A DNA stretch of 64,000 bases, taken from contig NZ_JAVHTY010000003.1 of the NCBI RefSeq assembly GCF_031085165.1, positions 806,001 to 870,000 on the forward strand, in the 5' to 3' direction. Source of the DNA: Pseudomonas sp. 102515. Its GTDB lineage: Bacteria; Pseudomonadota; Gammaproteobacteria; Pseudomonadales; Pseudomonadaceae. The notes under the pieces are model-generated. The model did not search any database, had not been told where the DNA came from, and worked only from the letters and a program-made list of their open reading frames with translations. A program made the position numbers and the translations under genes. Positions 28,658-38,406 of this stretch are shown in pieces. How positions within the stretch are numbered: position 1 is the stretch's first letter; every line of letters starts with the position of its first letter.

Positions 28658-29846
28658 AGTACCCGTCGAACAGGCGAAGCTCCTGCTCGTAGACGACCTG
28701 CCGGAAAACCTCCTGGCACTGGAAGCCCTGCTGCGCAGCGAGGCGCTGGAGATCTTCCAGGCCAGCTCCGCCGAGGCCGCGCTGGAGCTCCTGCTGATGC
28801 ACGAATTCGCCCTGGCGATCCTCGATGTGCAGATGCCGGGCATGAACGGTTTCGAACTGGCGGAGATGATGCGCGGCCTGGAAAAGACCCGGCACATCCC
28901 CATCGTCTTCGTCAGCGCCGCCGGTCGCGACCTCAACTATGCCTTCAAGGGCTACGAGAGTGGTGCGGTGGACTTCCTGCACAAGCCCCTCGATGTCCAC
29001 GCGGTCAAGAGCAAGACCCGGGTCTTCGTCGACCTCTACTGGCACCGCAAGCGCCTGGCCGAGCAACTGGTGGCCCTGGAGCAGAGTCGCCAGGAGCAGG
29101 AGATCCTGCTCGCCGAGCTGCGCCAGACCCAGGTCGAGCTGCAGCAGGCGGTACGCACTCGCGACGACTTCATGTCCATGGTCTCCCACGAACTCAAGAC
29201 GCCGCTCAACACCCTGATGCTCGAAGCCCAGCTGCGCCGCATGTACCTGGACAAGGGCAAGCTGGAGGCCTTCACCCCCGACAAGCTGGCCGGCATGGCC
29301 GAGCGTGACGAGCGGCAGATCCAGCGCCTGGTGCACCTGATCGACGACATGCTCGACATCTCGCGCATCCGCACCGGCAAGCTGTCCATCCGCCCCTCGC
29401 AGTGCGACCTCGCCGCCCTGGTCAACACCGTGGTCGACAGCTTCGCCTCGCAATTCGCTGCTGCCGGTTGCCCGGTGGAGCTGCACGCCGAAGGCCCGGC
29501 ACCTGGCTACTGGGATGAATTCCGCATCGAGCAGGTGATCACCAACCTGCTGACCAACGCCATGAGATACGGCGCCGGGCGTCCGGTGGAGATTTCCCTG
29601 CGCAGCGACGGCGCCGACGTGGAGCTGAGCGTCAAGGACCACGGCATCGGTATCCCGGTGGAGCACCAGGCGCTGATCTTCCGCCAGTTCGAGCGCGCCA
29701 GCGGCACCGAGAACATCGCCGGCCTGGGCCTTGGCCTCTATATCGCCGACCAGATCGTCAAGGCGCACCGTGGCAGCCTGCACGTGGAAAGCATCGCCGG
29801 GCAGGGCGCGACCTTCCGCCTGCGGCTGCCTTGCCTACCGGCCTAG
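28650..29846 (+). CDS. Receiver-histidine kinase hybrid (REC-HisKA-HATPase)
   Basis: A 398-residue soluble protein with an N-terminal receiver domain (acidic pair Asp15-Asp16, phosphorylation site Asp59 in AILDVQMPGMNG, Lys in FLHKPLD), a short coiled coil, HisKA with His180 in SHELKTPLNT, and an HATPase domain (NLLTNAMRYG, DHGIGIP, GLGLGLYIA). The order receiver-then-kinase suggests that it takes phosphate from the upstream hybrid kinase and relays onward. It is the last gene of the four-gene signalling operon, and its ATG overlaps the cheB end. Confidence 0.92.
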   Translation: MAEVPVEQAKLLLVDDLPENLLALEALLRSEALEIFQASSAEAALELLLMHEFALAILDVQMPGMNGFELAEMMRGLEKTRHIPIVFVSAAGRDLNYAFKGYESGAVDFLHKPLDVHAVKSKTRVFVDLYWHRKRLAEQLVALEQSRQEQEILLAELRQTQVELQQAVRTRDDFMSMVSHELKTPLNTLMLEAQLRRMYLDKGKLEAFTPDKLAGMAERDERQIQRLVHLIDDMLDISRIRTGKLSIRPSQCDLAALVNTVVDSFASQFAAAGCPVELHAEGPAPGYWDEFRIEQVITNLLTNAMRYGAGRPVEISLRSDGADVELSVKDHGIGIPVEHQALIFRQFERASGTENIAGLGLGLYIADQIVKAHRGSLHVESIAGQGATFRLRLPCLPA

Positions 29847-29942
29847 GTAGCATTGACAGGATTCCAGGCGCCCGCGAGAATCGCGAAAAGAGGTGGGATG
29901 TCGTACCTCTTGCCAGATAACTCCATAAGAAGGCGCCCGCTC

Positions 29943-30761
29943 ATGTCCAAAGTCTCCTCGTCACCTTTCCACCGTCTGTTGCTGACCGGCGCTGCCGGCG
30001 GCCTGGGCAAGGAGCTGCGCCAGCGGCTCAAACCCCATGCCGAGATCCTGCGGCTGTCCGACATCGCGCCGATGGCTGCGGCCGAAGGCCCGGCGGAAGA
30101 GGTGGTGATCTGCGACCTGGCGGACAAGGCCGGCGTCCATGCCCTGGTGGAAGGCGTCGATGCCATCCTGCATTTCGGTGGCATCTCCACCGAGCATGCC
30201 TTCGAACCCATCCTCGAAGCCAACATCCGCGGCACCTTCAATCTCTATGAGGCCGCGCGTCGTCACGGGGTGAAGCGCATCGTCTTCGCCAGCTCCAACC
30301 ATGTCATCGGCTTCTATCGCCAGGACCAGCGCATCGACGCCAGCGTGCCCCAGCGTCCGGACAGCTACTACGGCCTGTCCAAGGCCTTTGGCGAGGACCT
30401 GGCCACCTTCTATTTTGATCGCTATGGCATCGAGACGGTGAGCATCCGCATCGGCTCCTCCTTCCCCGAGGCGCAGAATCGCCGCATGCTCGCTACCTGG
30501 CTGAGCTACGAAGACCTGACCGATCTCATCCTGCGCAGTCTGACCACGCCCGACGTCGGCCATACCATCGTCTATGGCGCCTCCGCCAACCGCGACAGCT
30601 GGTGGGACAACCGCCTGGCCGCGCACCTGGGCTTCCAGCCCAAGGACAACTCCGAGCAATTCCGCGCCAAGGTCGAGGCCCAGCCCATGCCAGCGGCGGA
30701 CGATCCGTCCATGGTCTACCAGGGTGGTGCCTTCGTCGCCACCGGCCCCTTCGACGACTGA
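29943..30761 (+). CDS. udh: Uronate dehydrogenase
   Basis: A 272-residue extended SDR enzyme. The NAD-binding motif is TGAAGGLGKEL and the catalytic Tyr-Lys pair lies in SYYGLSKAFGED; FGGISTEHAFEPILEANIRG and RIGSSFPEAQNRRMLATWLS are typical of uronate dehydrogenases. It would oxidise D-glucuronate or D-galacturonate to the aldarolactone. The next gene, 11 bases downstream, is an SMP-30 lactonase that could open that lactone. I chose the ATG at 29943 on alignment with known Udh N-termini. No uronate transporter or aldarate dehydratase is adjacent. Confidence 0.87.
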   Translation: MSKVSSSPFHRLLLTGAAGGLGKELRQRLKPHAEILRLSDIAPMAAAEGPAEEVVICDLADKAGVHALVEGVDAILHFGGISTEHAFEPILEANIRGTFNLYEAARRHGVKRIVFASSNHVIGFYRQDQRIDASVPQRPDSYYGLSKAFGEDLATFYFDRYGIETVSIRIGSSFPEAQNRRMLATWLSYEDLTDLILRSLTTPDVGHTIVYGASANRDSWWDNRLAAHLGFQPKDNSEQFRAKVEAQPMPAADDPSMVYQGGAFVATGPFDD

Positions 30762-30772
30762 GGAGGGCCATC

Positions 30773-31651
30773 ATGACTGCCGAATTGCTCGTCGATGCCC
30801 GCAACGCCACTGGCGAATGCCCGGTCTGGCAGGTCGCCGAACAGGCGCTCTACTGGGTCGATATCCCGGCCAAACGGCTGCACCGCTGGACCCCGGCTGG
30901 CGCCCTGGACAGCTGGAGCGCACCGGAAATGCTCGCCTGCATCGCCGCCCGCGAGGGTGGCGGCTGGCTCGCCGGTCTGGAAAGCGGCCTCTTCGCCCTG
31001 CAGGCCGAGGCTTCCGGCCAGTTCAGCGGCGAGCGCCTGGTCGCCCTCGACCATGCCCAGCCGGCCATGAGGTGCAACGACGGTCGCTGCGATCGTCAGG
31101 GCCGCTTCCTGGTGGGCACCATGGTGCAGGACATGGCGAAGGGCGCCCCGGTTGGTCGCCTCTACAGCCATACGGCCGGCGAGGGCACCCGGCTGCTGCT
31201 GGACGACCTCATCGTACCCAACGGCCTGGCCCTGAGCCCCGATGGCCGCACCCTCTATCTGTCCGACTCCCATCCCAGCCGCCAGCTGATCTGGGCGTTC
31301 GACTACGATCCCGACACGGGCATACCCAGCAACCGGCGGCTGTTCGTCGACATGAACGCCCATCCCGGCCGGCCGGATGGCGCCGCGGTGGATGTCGACG
31401 GCTGCTACTGGATCTGCGGCAACGATGCCGGCCTGGTCCATCGCTTCACGCCCGACGGTCGCCTCGATCGCTCCCTGGCCGTACCGGTCAAGAAGCCGGC
31501 CATGTGCGCCTTTGGCGGACGCAACCTGGACACCCTGTTCGTCACGTCCATCCGTCCGGGTGGCGATCTCACCGATCAGCCGTTGGCGGGTGGGCTGTTC
31601 GCCCTGGACCCGGGGGTGCAGGGGTTGCCGGAGCCCGCTTTCGCTGGCTGA
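30773..31651 (+). CDS. SMP-30/gluconolactonase family lactone hydrolase
   Basis: A 292-residue six-bladed beta-propeller. GECPVWQVAEQALYWVDIP contains the N-terminal metal-binding Glu; MRCNDGRCDRQGRFLVGTM and VPNGLALSPDGRTLYLSDS hold the metal-binding Asn and Asp residues; NRRLFVDMNAHPGRPDGAAV and TSIRPG complete the family signature. A GGAGGG Shine-Dalgarno precedes the ATG. Because it directly follows udh, the probable substrate is the aldarolactone made by that enzyme. Gluconolactone is an alternative. Confidence 0.87.
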   Translation: MTAELLVDARNATGECPVWQVAEQALYWVDIPAKRLHRWTPAGALDSWSAPEMLACIAAREGGGWLAGLESGLFALQAEASGQFSGERLVALDHAQPAMRCNDGRCDRQGRFLVGTMVQDMAKGAPVGRLYSHTAGEGTRLLLDDLIVPNGLALSPDGRTLYLSDSHPSRQLIWAFDYDPDTGIPSNRRLFVDMNAHPGRPDGAAVDVDGCYWICGNDAGLVHRFTPDGRLDRSLAVPVKKPAMCAFGGRNLDTLFVTSIRPGGDLTDQPLAGGLFALDPGVQGLPEPAFAG

Positions 31652-31728
31652 GCCGGGCCCGGTTCAAGTACCGCAGGACTCCCGAGCGGCAGGGTCTTGA
31701 GCGGCGCCTGGCAATCTTGGGAAACCAG

Positions 31729-31746
31729 TTGTCATGCTTTTGTCAT
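31729..31746 (+). promoter_or_regulatory. Direct repeat with PhoB-box spacing upstream of the acyltransferase gene
   Basis: TTGTCAT, four bases (GCTT), TTGTCAT are two identical 7-base half-sites with the PhoB spacing, each matching CTGTCAT in six of seven bases. The only clear -10 (TATAAT at 31778-31783) is 31 bases downstream, farther than in typical PhoB promoters, so function is uncertain. Confidence 0.35.
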
Positions 31747-31777
31747 GAACATCGACAGGGGTCCTGCCCGGGCGGCT

Positions 31778-31783
31778 TATAAT
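31778..31783 (+). promoter_or_regulatory. Consensus -10 element (TATAAT) before the acyltransferase gene
   Basis: A perfect TATAAT lies 29 bases upstream of the ATG at 31812. No good -35 hexamer is seen 16-18 bases upstream; TCGACA at 31752 is about 20 bases away. Probably the sigma-70 promoter of the downstream gene, possibly activator-dependent. Confidence 0.5.
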
Positions 31784-31811
31784 CAGATTCTATCCGCCGT
31801 AAACCGCCGCC

Positions 31812-33071
31812 ATGACCTCTTCAACCGCAAGCCGCCCCACCGCCCGTTACTACGGCCTGGAATGGCTGCGATTCCTCATGGCGCTGTACATGGTCGTCTA
31901 CCACCTGGGCGGCCTCTACAGCGATCTGCCGGATGCCTTCCGCCGCCTGGCCGGTATGGGCTTCTTCGCCACCAGCACCTTCTTCCTGCTCTCCGGTTTC
32001 CTGCTGGCCCACGTCAGCCTGGATCGCCAGGGCGCGCTCAAGGGCAGCTCGCGCGGCTTCGTCCTGCGGCGGCTGTGCAACCTCTATCCCATCCACCTGC
32101 TCACCCTGCTGGTGGCCCTGGGACTGTCCTACTGGCTGTCCCAGGATTCCTGGCTGGAACACGGGGTGCCGGTCTACTACAACCAGCACCCCTATCTGCA
32201 GGTGGAAGAGGGCGGCGCGCTGGACGAGATGCTGCCGCTGTCCTGGCTGGCCGCCACCACCCATGTCCTCCTGCAACTGCTCCTGCTGCAGTCCTGGGAG
32301 CCGCGCTTTCTCTGGCTCAACGGCGCTGCCTGGTCGATCTCGGCGCTGCTGTTCTTCTATTTGCTGTTTCCGCTGCTCGGCCCGCGGCTGATGCGCCTGC
32401 GCCGCTGGGCCCTGGCCGCTGCCGTGCTCTGGGGGCTCTATCTGCTCGGTCCGCTGGTGGCCACCTGGGCCCAGGCCTTCGATACCGTGACCGTGGGCGT
32501 CATCCATCGCAATCCGCTGATCCGCCTACCGGAATTCCTGCTCGGCATCCTGCTCTATCGCGCCGTGCAGGAGCCCTGGGTGGCCGAGACGACCCAGCGC
32601 CTGCGCGTGCCGCTGCTGCTGTTCGGCCTGACCGGCCTGTGGCTGGGCGCCCTGCTGCTGGAAGGCGATGGCCGCCGCTGGTTCTACCTAGTCCACAACG
32701 GCCTGCTCACGCCTTTCCAGGCCGTGGTGCTACTGGCCTGCGCCACTTTCGGCGAACCCGGCCGCGCCGGCGTGCGCCGCCTGGCCCAGCGCCTCGGCGA
32801 GGCCTCGCTGTGCATCTTCGCCGTCCACACCCCGCTGATCGGCGTGCTCGAACCCTGGACCCGCACCCTGCTGGGCTGGATGCACCTGGCCGGCGATAGC
32901 CTCGAAGACCTGGCCGAGGACGTCAGCGAGGCACTGGCGCTGCCCATCCCCATCCCCGGCTGGATGCTGCCGCTGCACCTGGCGCTCATCGTCCTGCTCG
33001 GCCTGGCCATGCAGCGCTGGGTGGCCGGTCCGTTGCGCCGCTGGCTGCAGGCGCGCTTGCCCAACTCTTAA
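31812..33071 (+). CDS. Acyltransferase 3 family membrane protein
   Basis: A 419-residue inner-membrane protein with about ten transmembrane helices. The N-terminal YYGLEWLRFLMALYMVVYHL includes the conserved Arg and His of the acyltransferase 3 (OafA/ExoZ-like) family, and FFLLSGFLLAH and FVLRRLCNLYPIHLL are additional hallmarks. Such proteins O-acylate surface polysaccharides or other extracytoplasmic acceptors. The gene stands alone, so its acceptor is unknown. The promoter region contains a TATAAT box and a PhoB-like direct repeat. Confidence 0.88.
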   Translation: MTSSTASRPTARYYGLEWLRFLMALYMVVYHLGGLYSDLPDAFRRLAGMGFFATSTFFLLSGFLLAHVSLDRQGALKGSSRGFVLRRLCNLYPIHLLTLLVALGLSYWLSQDSWLEHGVPVYYNQHPYLQVEEGGALDEMLPLSWLAATTHVLLQLLLLQSWEPRFLWLNGAAWSISALLFFYLLFPLLGPRLMRLRRWALAAAVLWGLYLLGPLVATWAQAFDTVTVGVIHRNPLIRLPEFLLGILLYRAVQEPWVAETTQRLRVPLLLFGLTGLWLGALLLEGDGRRWFYLVHNGLLTPFQAVVLLACATFGEPGRAGVRRLAQRLGEASLCIFAVHTPLIGVLEPWTRTLLGWMHLAGDSLEDLAEDVSEALALPIPIPGWMLPLHLALIVLLGLAMQRWVAGPLRRWLQARLPNS

Positions 33072-33129
33072 GAAGGCCTTAAGCCAGCCCGGCTAGCCTC
33101 GCCGCAGGAATCCGCAGCGGAGCTGAGCC

Positions 33130-33711
33130 TTGTCCAGCGAATACGAAGTCCACGGCCCCCACGACCACGAAGTGGAGCACGCCGCCCACGGCGCCCATCG
33201 CCGCGATAGCCTTACCGGCCGCATCGCCGTCACCACCGCCATTCTCGCGACGCTAGGCGCCCTCTGCGCCTACCAGGGCGGCAACGCCGAGAGCCTGGCG
33301 CTCTACTACAAGAACGAAGAAGCCATCGCCAAGACCGAAGCCGCCAACCAGTGGGGCTACTACCAGGCCAAGGGCGAAAAGCAGAACCTTGCCGACTTGG
33401 GCGCCGCGCTCGCGACCAACCCCGACACCGCCCAGCGCTTCACCCAGGACAGCCAGCGCTACGCCCAGCAAAAGGCCGAGATCCGCATCAAGGCGGAAGC
33501 GCTGGAAGCCAAGGTCGATGCCAACGAAGCCCTGAGCGAAACCCAGCTCCACCGCCACCACCGCTGGGCCCAGGCCACCATGCTCATGCAGGTCGCCATC
33601 TCCCTGGCCGCCATCACTCTGCTGACCCGGCGGCGTTGGTTGCAGGCGGCGGTGTATGGGGTGGCGGGGGGAGGGGTGGTTGTTGGGGTATTGGCGCTTT
33701 TGCATGTATGA
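33130..33711 (+). CDS. DUF4337 family membrane protein
   Basis: A 193-residue protein with a His-rich N-terminus (EVHGPHDHEVEHAAHGAHRR), one hydrophobic helix at about 28-48 (ITTAILATLGALCAYQGG-like), a long charged helical middle with Ala/Lys/Glu/Gln, and two hydrophobic C-terminal segments. This fits DUF4337. The only reasonable start is a TTG at 33130 with GGAG seven bases upstream; no ATG or GTG occurs before the conserved region. The last ~60 bases are unusually G-rich. The function is unknown. Confidence 0.75.
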   Translation: MSSEYEVHGPHDHEVEHAAHGAHRRDSLTGRIAVTTAILATLGALCAYQGGNAESLALYYKNEEAIAKTEAANQWGYYQAKGEKQNLADLGAALATNPDTAQRFTQDSQRYAQQKAEIRIKAEALEAKVDANEALSETQLHRHHRWAQATMLMQVAISLAAITLLTRRRWLQAAVYGVAGGGVVVGVLALLHV

Positions 33712-33744
33712 GCGCCAGAGGCATGAACGGCGAGGTGCAGGCAC

Positions 33745-33768
33745 AAAAAAGCCGCGCAACGCGCGGCT
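33745..33768 (-). terminator. Rho-independent terminator of the tRNA gene
   Basis: On the minus strand, GCCGCGC, loop GTT, GCGCGGC forms a 7-bp perfect stem followed by TTTTTT. It lies just past the 3' CCA end of the tRNA and also faces the convergent DUF4337 gene. Confidence 0.85.
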
Positions 33769-33777
33769 CCTGAAAGC

Positions 33778-33854
33778 TGGTGGGCCCACACGGACTCGAA
33801 CCGTGGACCAAAGGATTATGAGTCCTCTGCTCTAACCAACTGAGCTATAGGCCC
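33778..33854 (-). tRNA. tRNA-Ile2 (anticodon CAT, lysidine-modified type)
   Basis: A 77-base cloverleaf including an encoded CCA end. The acceptor stem is GGGCCTA/TGGGCCC, the D-loop contains AGTTGGTTAGAG, the anticodon loop is CTCATAA and the T-arm contains GGTTCGAGTCC. The anticodon CAT could mean Met or Ile2. The C4-G69 and C5-G68 acceptor pairs match the recognition elements of TilS lysidine synthetase and differ from elongator tRNA-Met, so Ile2 (reading AUA) is preferred. It lies downstream of the rpoD terminator on the same strand. Confidence 0.85.
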
Positions 33855-33911
33855 TATAGCGCGGTGGAGTATACCGGGGGTGGCGGGGATCGCCAAACCC
33901 TTGTCGGGCAT

Positions 33912-33939
33912 AAAAAAACCGGAGCCTGGGCTCCGGTTT
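33912..33939 (-). terminator. Rho-independent terminator of rpoD
   Basis: On the minus strand ACCGGAGCC, a short CAG-containing loop and GGCTCCGGT form a strong stem followed by a run of seven T residues. It lies 20 bases after the rpoD stop codon and ends the rpsU-dnaG-rpoD operon. Confidence 0.92.
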
Positions 33940-33958
33940 CTGGTGCAGCGTGGGCGCC

Positions 33959-35812
<1,854 letters not shown>

Positions 35813-35888
35813 AGGTACCCTTCCACTGAAGGCTTAGGCGGGCAAAAATAGCTGAACATTATAGCCGGTTAGACGGTGGTCGTGCCAG

Positions 35889-37823
35889 TTAGGTCACGGA
35901 CCCCGCCGGACGGCTGAGGAGTTCGCGTAGGCGGTCCTTGTCTTCGGAGCTCAGTTCGCTCTGTCGCGCCTTGCGTAGGAGTTGCTCCAGCGAGCGATCA
36001 CGCTGGCTGGCGGCTAACCTCGTTATGGTGTCGAAAAACTGTTGTTCAAGGTTGTCGCCGGCAATCAGCCACTCTTTTTCCGCCAGGGCGCGCAGCAGTC
36101 GGCCCTGTTCGGTGCCGTGCCAGCGGGCGATGAGCGCCAGGGTGCTCTGTCCCGGTTTCTTCTGCAGCGCCTCGACCAGGGCGACCAGCAGCTGGGCGTA
36201 CTGATCGCTTTCCTCGGCCAGGTTGCGGGCGTCCTGCACCGCCTGGGCCAGGTTCGGGTGATGCAGCAGGCTGCGTAGCGCGGCCAGCACCGGGGTCTCC
36301 ACCTTGACCGGTGGCTGGCGCGGGATGCGCTCGCCGCCCCCCTTGCCGTTGAAATCCTTTTTCCAGCCCTTGCCGTCGCGCCCGCCCTTGCTCTCGCGGC
36401 GTGGCGTCCACTGCGGCTGCGCCGGCGCCTCTTCGGCGTGGGCGTAGGCGTAGTCGCCATAGTCCATGGGTGGCACATCCTGCGCCGGTGCGGCCGGTGC
36501 GGCCGGTGCGGCCGGTGCGGCCGGTGCCAGCTGGCTCAGGGCGTCGTTGCCGAGACCGGTGAGTTCGCTCAGGCGCTGGCGCATCAGCAGGCGCAGGTTG
36601 TTGCCGGGAATCTTCTCGATCAGCGGCGCTGCCAGGGTGGCCAGGTGCGCCTTGCCTTCCAGGGTGGCCGGATCCGCTTCGATCATCAGTTGCTGGAAGA
36701 AGTACTCGGCCAGGGGCTGGGCCTGCTGGACGAAGCGCGCCTGGAAGGCATCCGCGCCCTCGGCGCGGACCAGGGTGTCGGGGTCCTCGCCTTCGGGCAG
36801 GAACAGGAAGCGCACCCGGAAGCCGTCCTTGAGCACCGGCAGGGCCGATTCCAGGGCGCGCCAGGCGGCGCTGCGGCCGGCCTGGTCGCCGTCGAAGCAG
36901 AACAGGATGCTCGGCACGATGCGGAACAGCCGCTTGATGTGTTCTTCGCTGGTGGCGGTGCCCAGGGTGGCCACGGCATTGCGGATGCCTTGCTGGGCCA
37001 GGGCGATGACGTCCATGTAGCCTTCCACGACGAGGATCTCGTCCAGGTCGCGGTTGTGCTTGCGTGCCTCGAACAGGCCGTAGAGTTCCTGGCCCTTGTG
37101 GAACACCGGGGTTTCCGGCGAGTTGAGGTACTTGGGCTTGTCGTCGCCCAGCACCCGGCCACCAAAGGCGATCACCCGGCCACGGCTGTCGCGGATCGGG
37201 AAGATCACCCGGTCGCGAAAGCGATCGTAGCGCTTGCCGCTCTCGGCGTTCTCCACCAGCAGGCCGGCGTCGAGCATGGCCTTCTGCTGCAGGTCATCGC
37301 CGCCCAGGTGCTTGCCCAGGTTGTCCCAGCCGGGCGGGGCGAAGCCCAGGCCGAAGTCCCGGGCGATCTCGCCGGTGAGGCCGCGCTTCTTCAGGTAGTC
37401 CACCGCCGCCTGGCGCTTGGGATGGTTGCGCAGCGCCAGGCGATAGAATTCGGCGGCCGCGGCCAGCAGCGGATAGAGCGGCGAGTCGGTGGGTTGCCGT
37501 GGCTTGCGCCGGCCACCGCTCTCTTCGCGCGGCACGTCCACGCCGGCCTTCTTGGCCAGTTCCTCGACCGCCTCGGGGAATTCGAGGTTGTCGTGGTCCA
37601 TGATGAAGCCCAGGGCGTTGCCGCCGGCGCCGCAGCCGAAGCAGTAGTAGAACTGCTTGTCGGGGCTGACGCTGAAGGAGGGCGTCTTCTCGTTATGGAA
37701 GGGGCAGCAGGCCATCCAGTTCTTGCCGGCCTTCTTGAGCTTCACCCGTGCGCCCACCACCTCGACGATGTCGGTGCGATTGAGCAGGTCGTCGATGAAG
37801 CCTTGCGGGATGAGTCCGGCCAT
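35889..37823 (-). CDS. dnaG: DNA primase
   Basis: A 644-residue primase that makes RNA primers for replication. The zinc-binding ligands Cys40, His43, Cys61 and Cys64 are visible in the N-terminal CHC2 domain. The TOPRIM domain contains the catalytic Glu of ILVVEGYMDVIAL and the DGDQAGRSAA motif. A low-complexity Ala/Pro linker from a 9-bp tandem repeat precedes the C-terminal DnaB-interaction domain. I chose the ATG at 37823, since 36 upstream codons lack homology to primases. It lies between rpsU and rpoD. Confidence 0.97.
   Translation of the reverse strand: MAGLIPQGFIDDLLNRTDIVEVVGARVKLKKAGKNWMACCPFHNEKTPSFSVSPDKQFYYCFGCGAGGNALGFIMDHDNLEFPEAVEELAKKAGVDVPREESGGRRKPRQPTDSPLYPLLAAAAEFYRLALRNHPKRQAAVDYLKKRGLTGEIARDFGLGFAPPGWDNLGKHLGGDDLQQKAMLDAGLLVENAESGKRYDRFRDRVIFPIRDSRGRVIAFGGRVLGDDKPKYLNSPETPVFHKGQELYGLFEARKHNRDLDEILVVEGYMDVIALAQQGIRNAVATLGTATSEEHIKRLFRIVPSILFCFDGDQAGRSAAWRALESALPVLKDGFRVRFLFLPEGEDPDTLVRAEGADAFQARFVQQAQPLAEYFFQQLMIEADPATLEGKAHLATLAAPLIEKIPGNNLRLLMRQRLSELTGLGNDALSQLAPAAPAAPAAPAAPAQDVPPMDYGDYAYAHAEEAPAQPQWTPRRESKGGRDGKGWKKDFNGKGGGERIPRQPPVKVETPVLAALRSLLHHPNLAQAVQDARNLAEESDQYAQLLVALVEALQKKPGQSTLALIARWHGTEQGRLLRALAEKEWLIAGDNLEQQFFDTITRLAASQRDRSLEQLLRKARQSELSSEDKDRLRELLSRPAGSVT
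36484..36528 (-). repeat. 9-bp tandem repeat encoding the DnaG Ala/Pro linker
   Basis: Five units of a GCCGGTGCG-type 9-mer (last unit one base different) encode a repeated Ala-Pro-Ala tract between the catalytic and C-terminal domains of primase. In-frame changes in copy number would only alter linker length. Confidence 0.9.
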
Positions 37824-37927
37824 GGTCAGCGTCTGGATGGAAGGGCGAAGAGCGGGGCAGGCCAAATGGCCAGGAGGAGAGTCTAGCGCCAGCGGGCGCC
37901 TGGGCGAAGCGGGAAGGCCAGAAACAG

Positions 37928-37952
37928 ACAACCCGACCAGAGGTCGGGTTGT
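37928..37952 (-). terminator. Hairpin terminator between rpsU and dnaG
   Basis: ACAACCCGACC and GGTCGGGTTGT form a perfect 11-bp stem with a 3-base loop, 28 bases after the rpsU stop. The following sequence has few T residues, so it may be a partial terminator. A terminator here would lower dnaG expression relative to rpsU, as is known for the E. coli macromolecular synthesis operon. Confidence 0.8.
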
Positions 37953-37979
37953 TTGATGACGCCAGAGAAGCGCTGTAAC

Positions 37980-38201
37980 TCAGTACAGACGCTCGCGACG
38001 GCGCTGCTCGCGCTGTACTTTCTTGGCGTGGCGCTTGACCGCGGCGGCAGCTTTACGCTTGCGCTCGGCGGTGGGCTTTTCGTAGAACTCGCGGCTACGA
38101 ACTTCGGCCAGTACACCGGCCTTCTCGCAGGAACGCTTGAAACGACGCAGCGCTACGTCGAAGGGTTCGTTTTCTTTGACTTTGACTTTGACGTTGGGCA
38201 T
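37980..38201 (-). CDS. rpsU: 30S ribosomal protein S21
   Basis: A 73-residue very basic protein, clearly bS21: [20 protein letters not shown], then [20 protein letters not shown] and the RRRERLY tail. It helps the 30S subunit to base-pair with the mRNA leader. The N-terminus reads [12 protein letters not shown], with one extra Val-Lys pair compared with the usual MPxVKVKENE that gives 71 residues. The DNA shows three GTCAAA units in a row, indicating replication slippage. It is the first gene of the rpsU-dnaG-rpoD operon. Confidence 0.97.
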   Translation of the reverse strand: MPNVKVKVKENEPFDVALRRFKRSCEKAGVLAEVRSREFYEKPTAERKRKAAAAVKRHAKKVQREQRRRERLY

Positions 38202-38406
38202 CCAGGTCGTACCTTCAAATTTACCGAGGTTTAATCCAACGCTAGCGGCAAAAGGGCACGGGAAGCGTCGGTTTTTAAGGGTTGCGGATAGTAACGCTTC
38301 AACTGCCCCGCTGCCAAGCCCCGGCGGACGAAAAGCGCTGGCCGGTGCCAGAAGCGGCGCTTATCATGCGCAGCCTGACATTCTATACCCTCGAAGGCTT
38401 ATCTCC

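Noticed and set aside
33778-33854. Alternative reading of the CAT-anticodon tRNA as elongator tRNA-Met
   Set aside because: The acceptor-stem pairs C4-G69 and C5-G68 match lysidine-synthetase identity elements, so Ile2 is preferred; Met is not fully excluded.
36484-36528. 9-bp tandem array considered as a possible CRISPR-like or regulatory repeat
   Set aside because: The units are contiguous, in frame and encode an Ala/Pro linker of primase, so they are a coding microsatellite.
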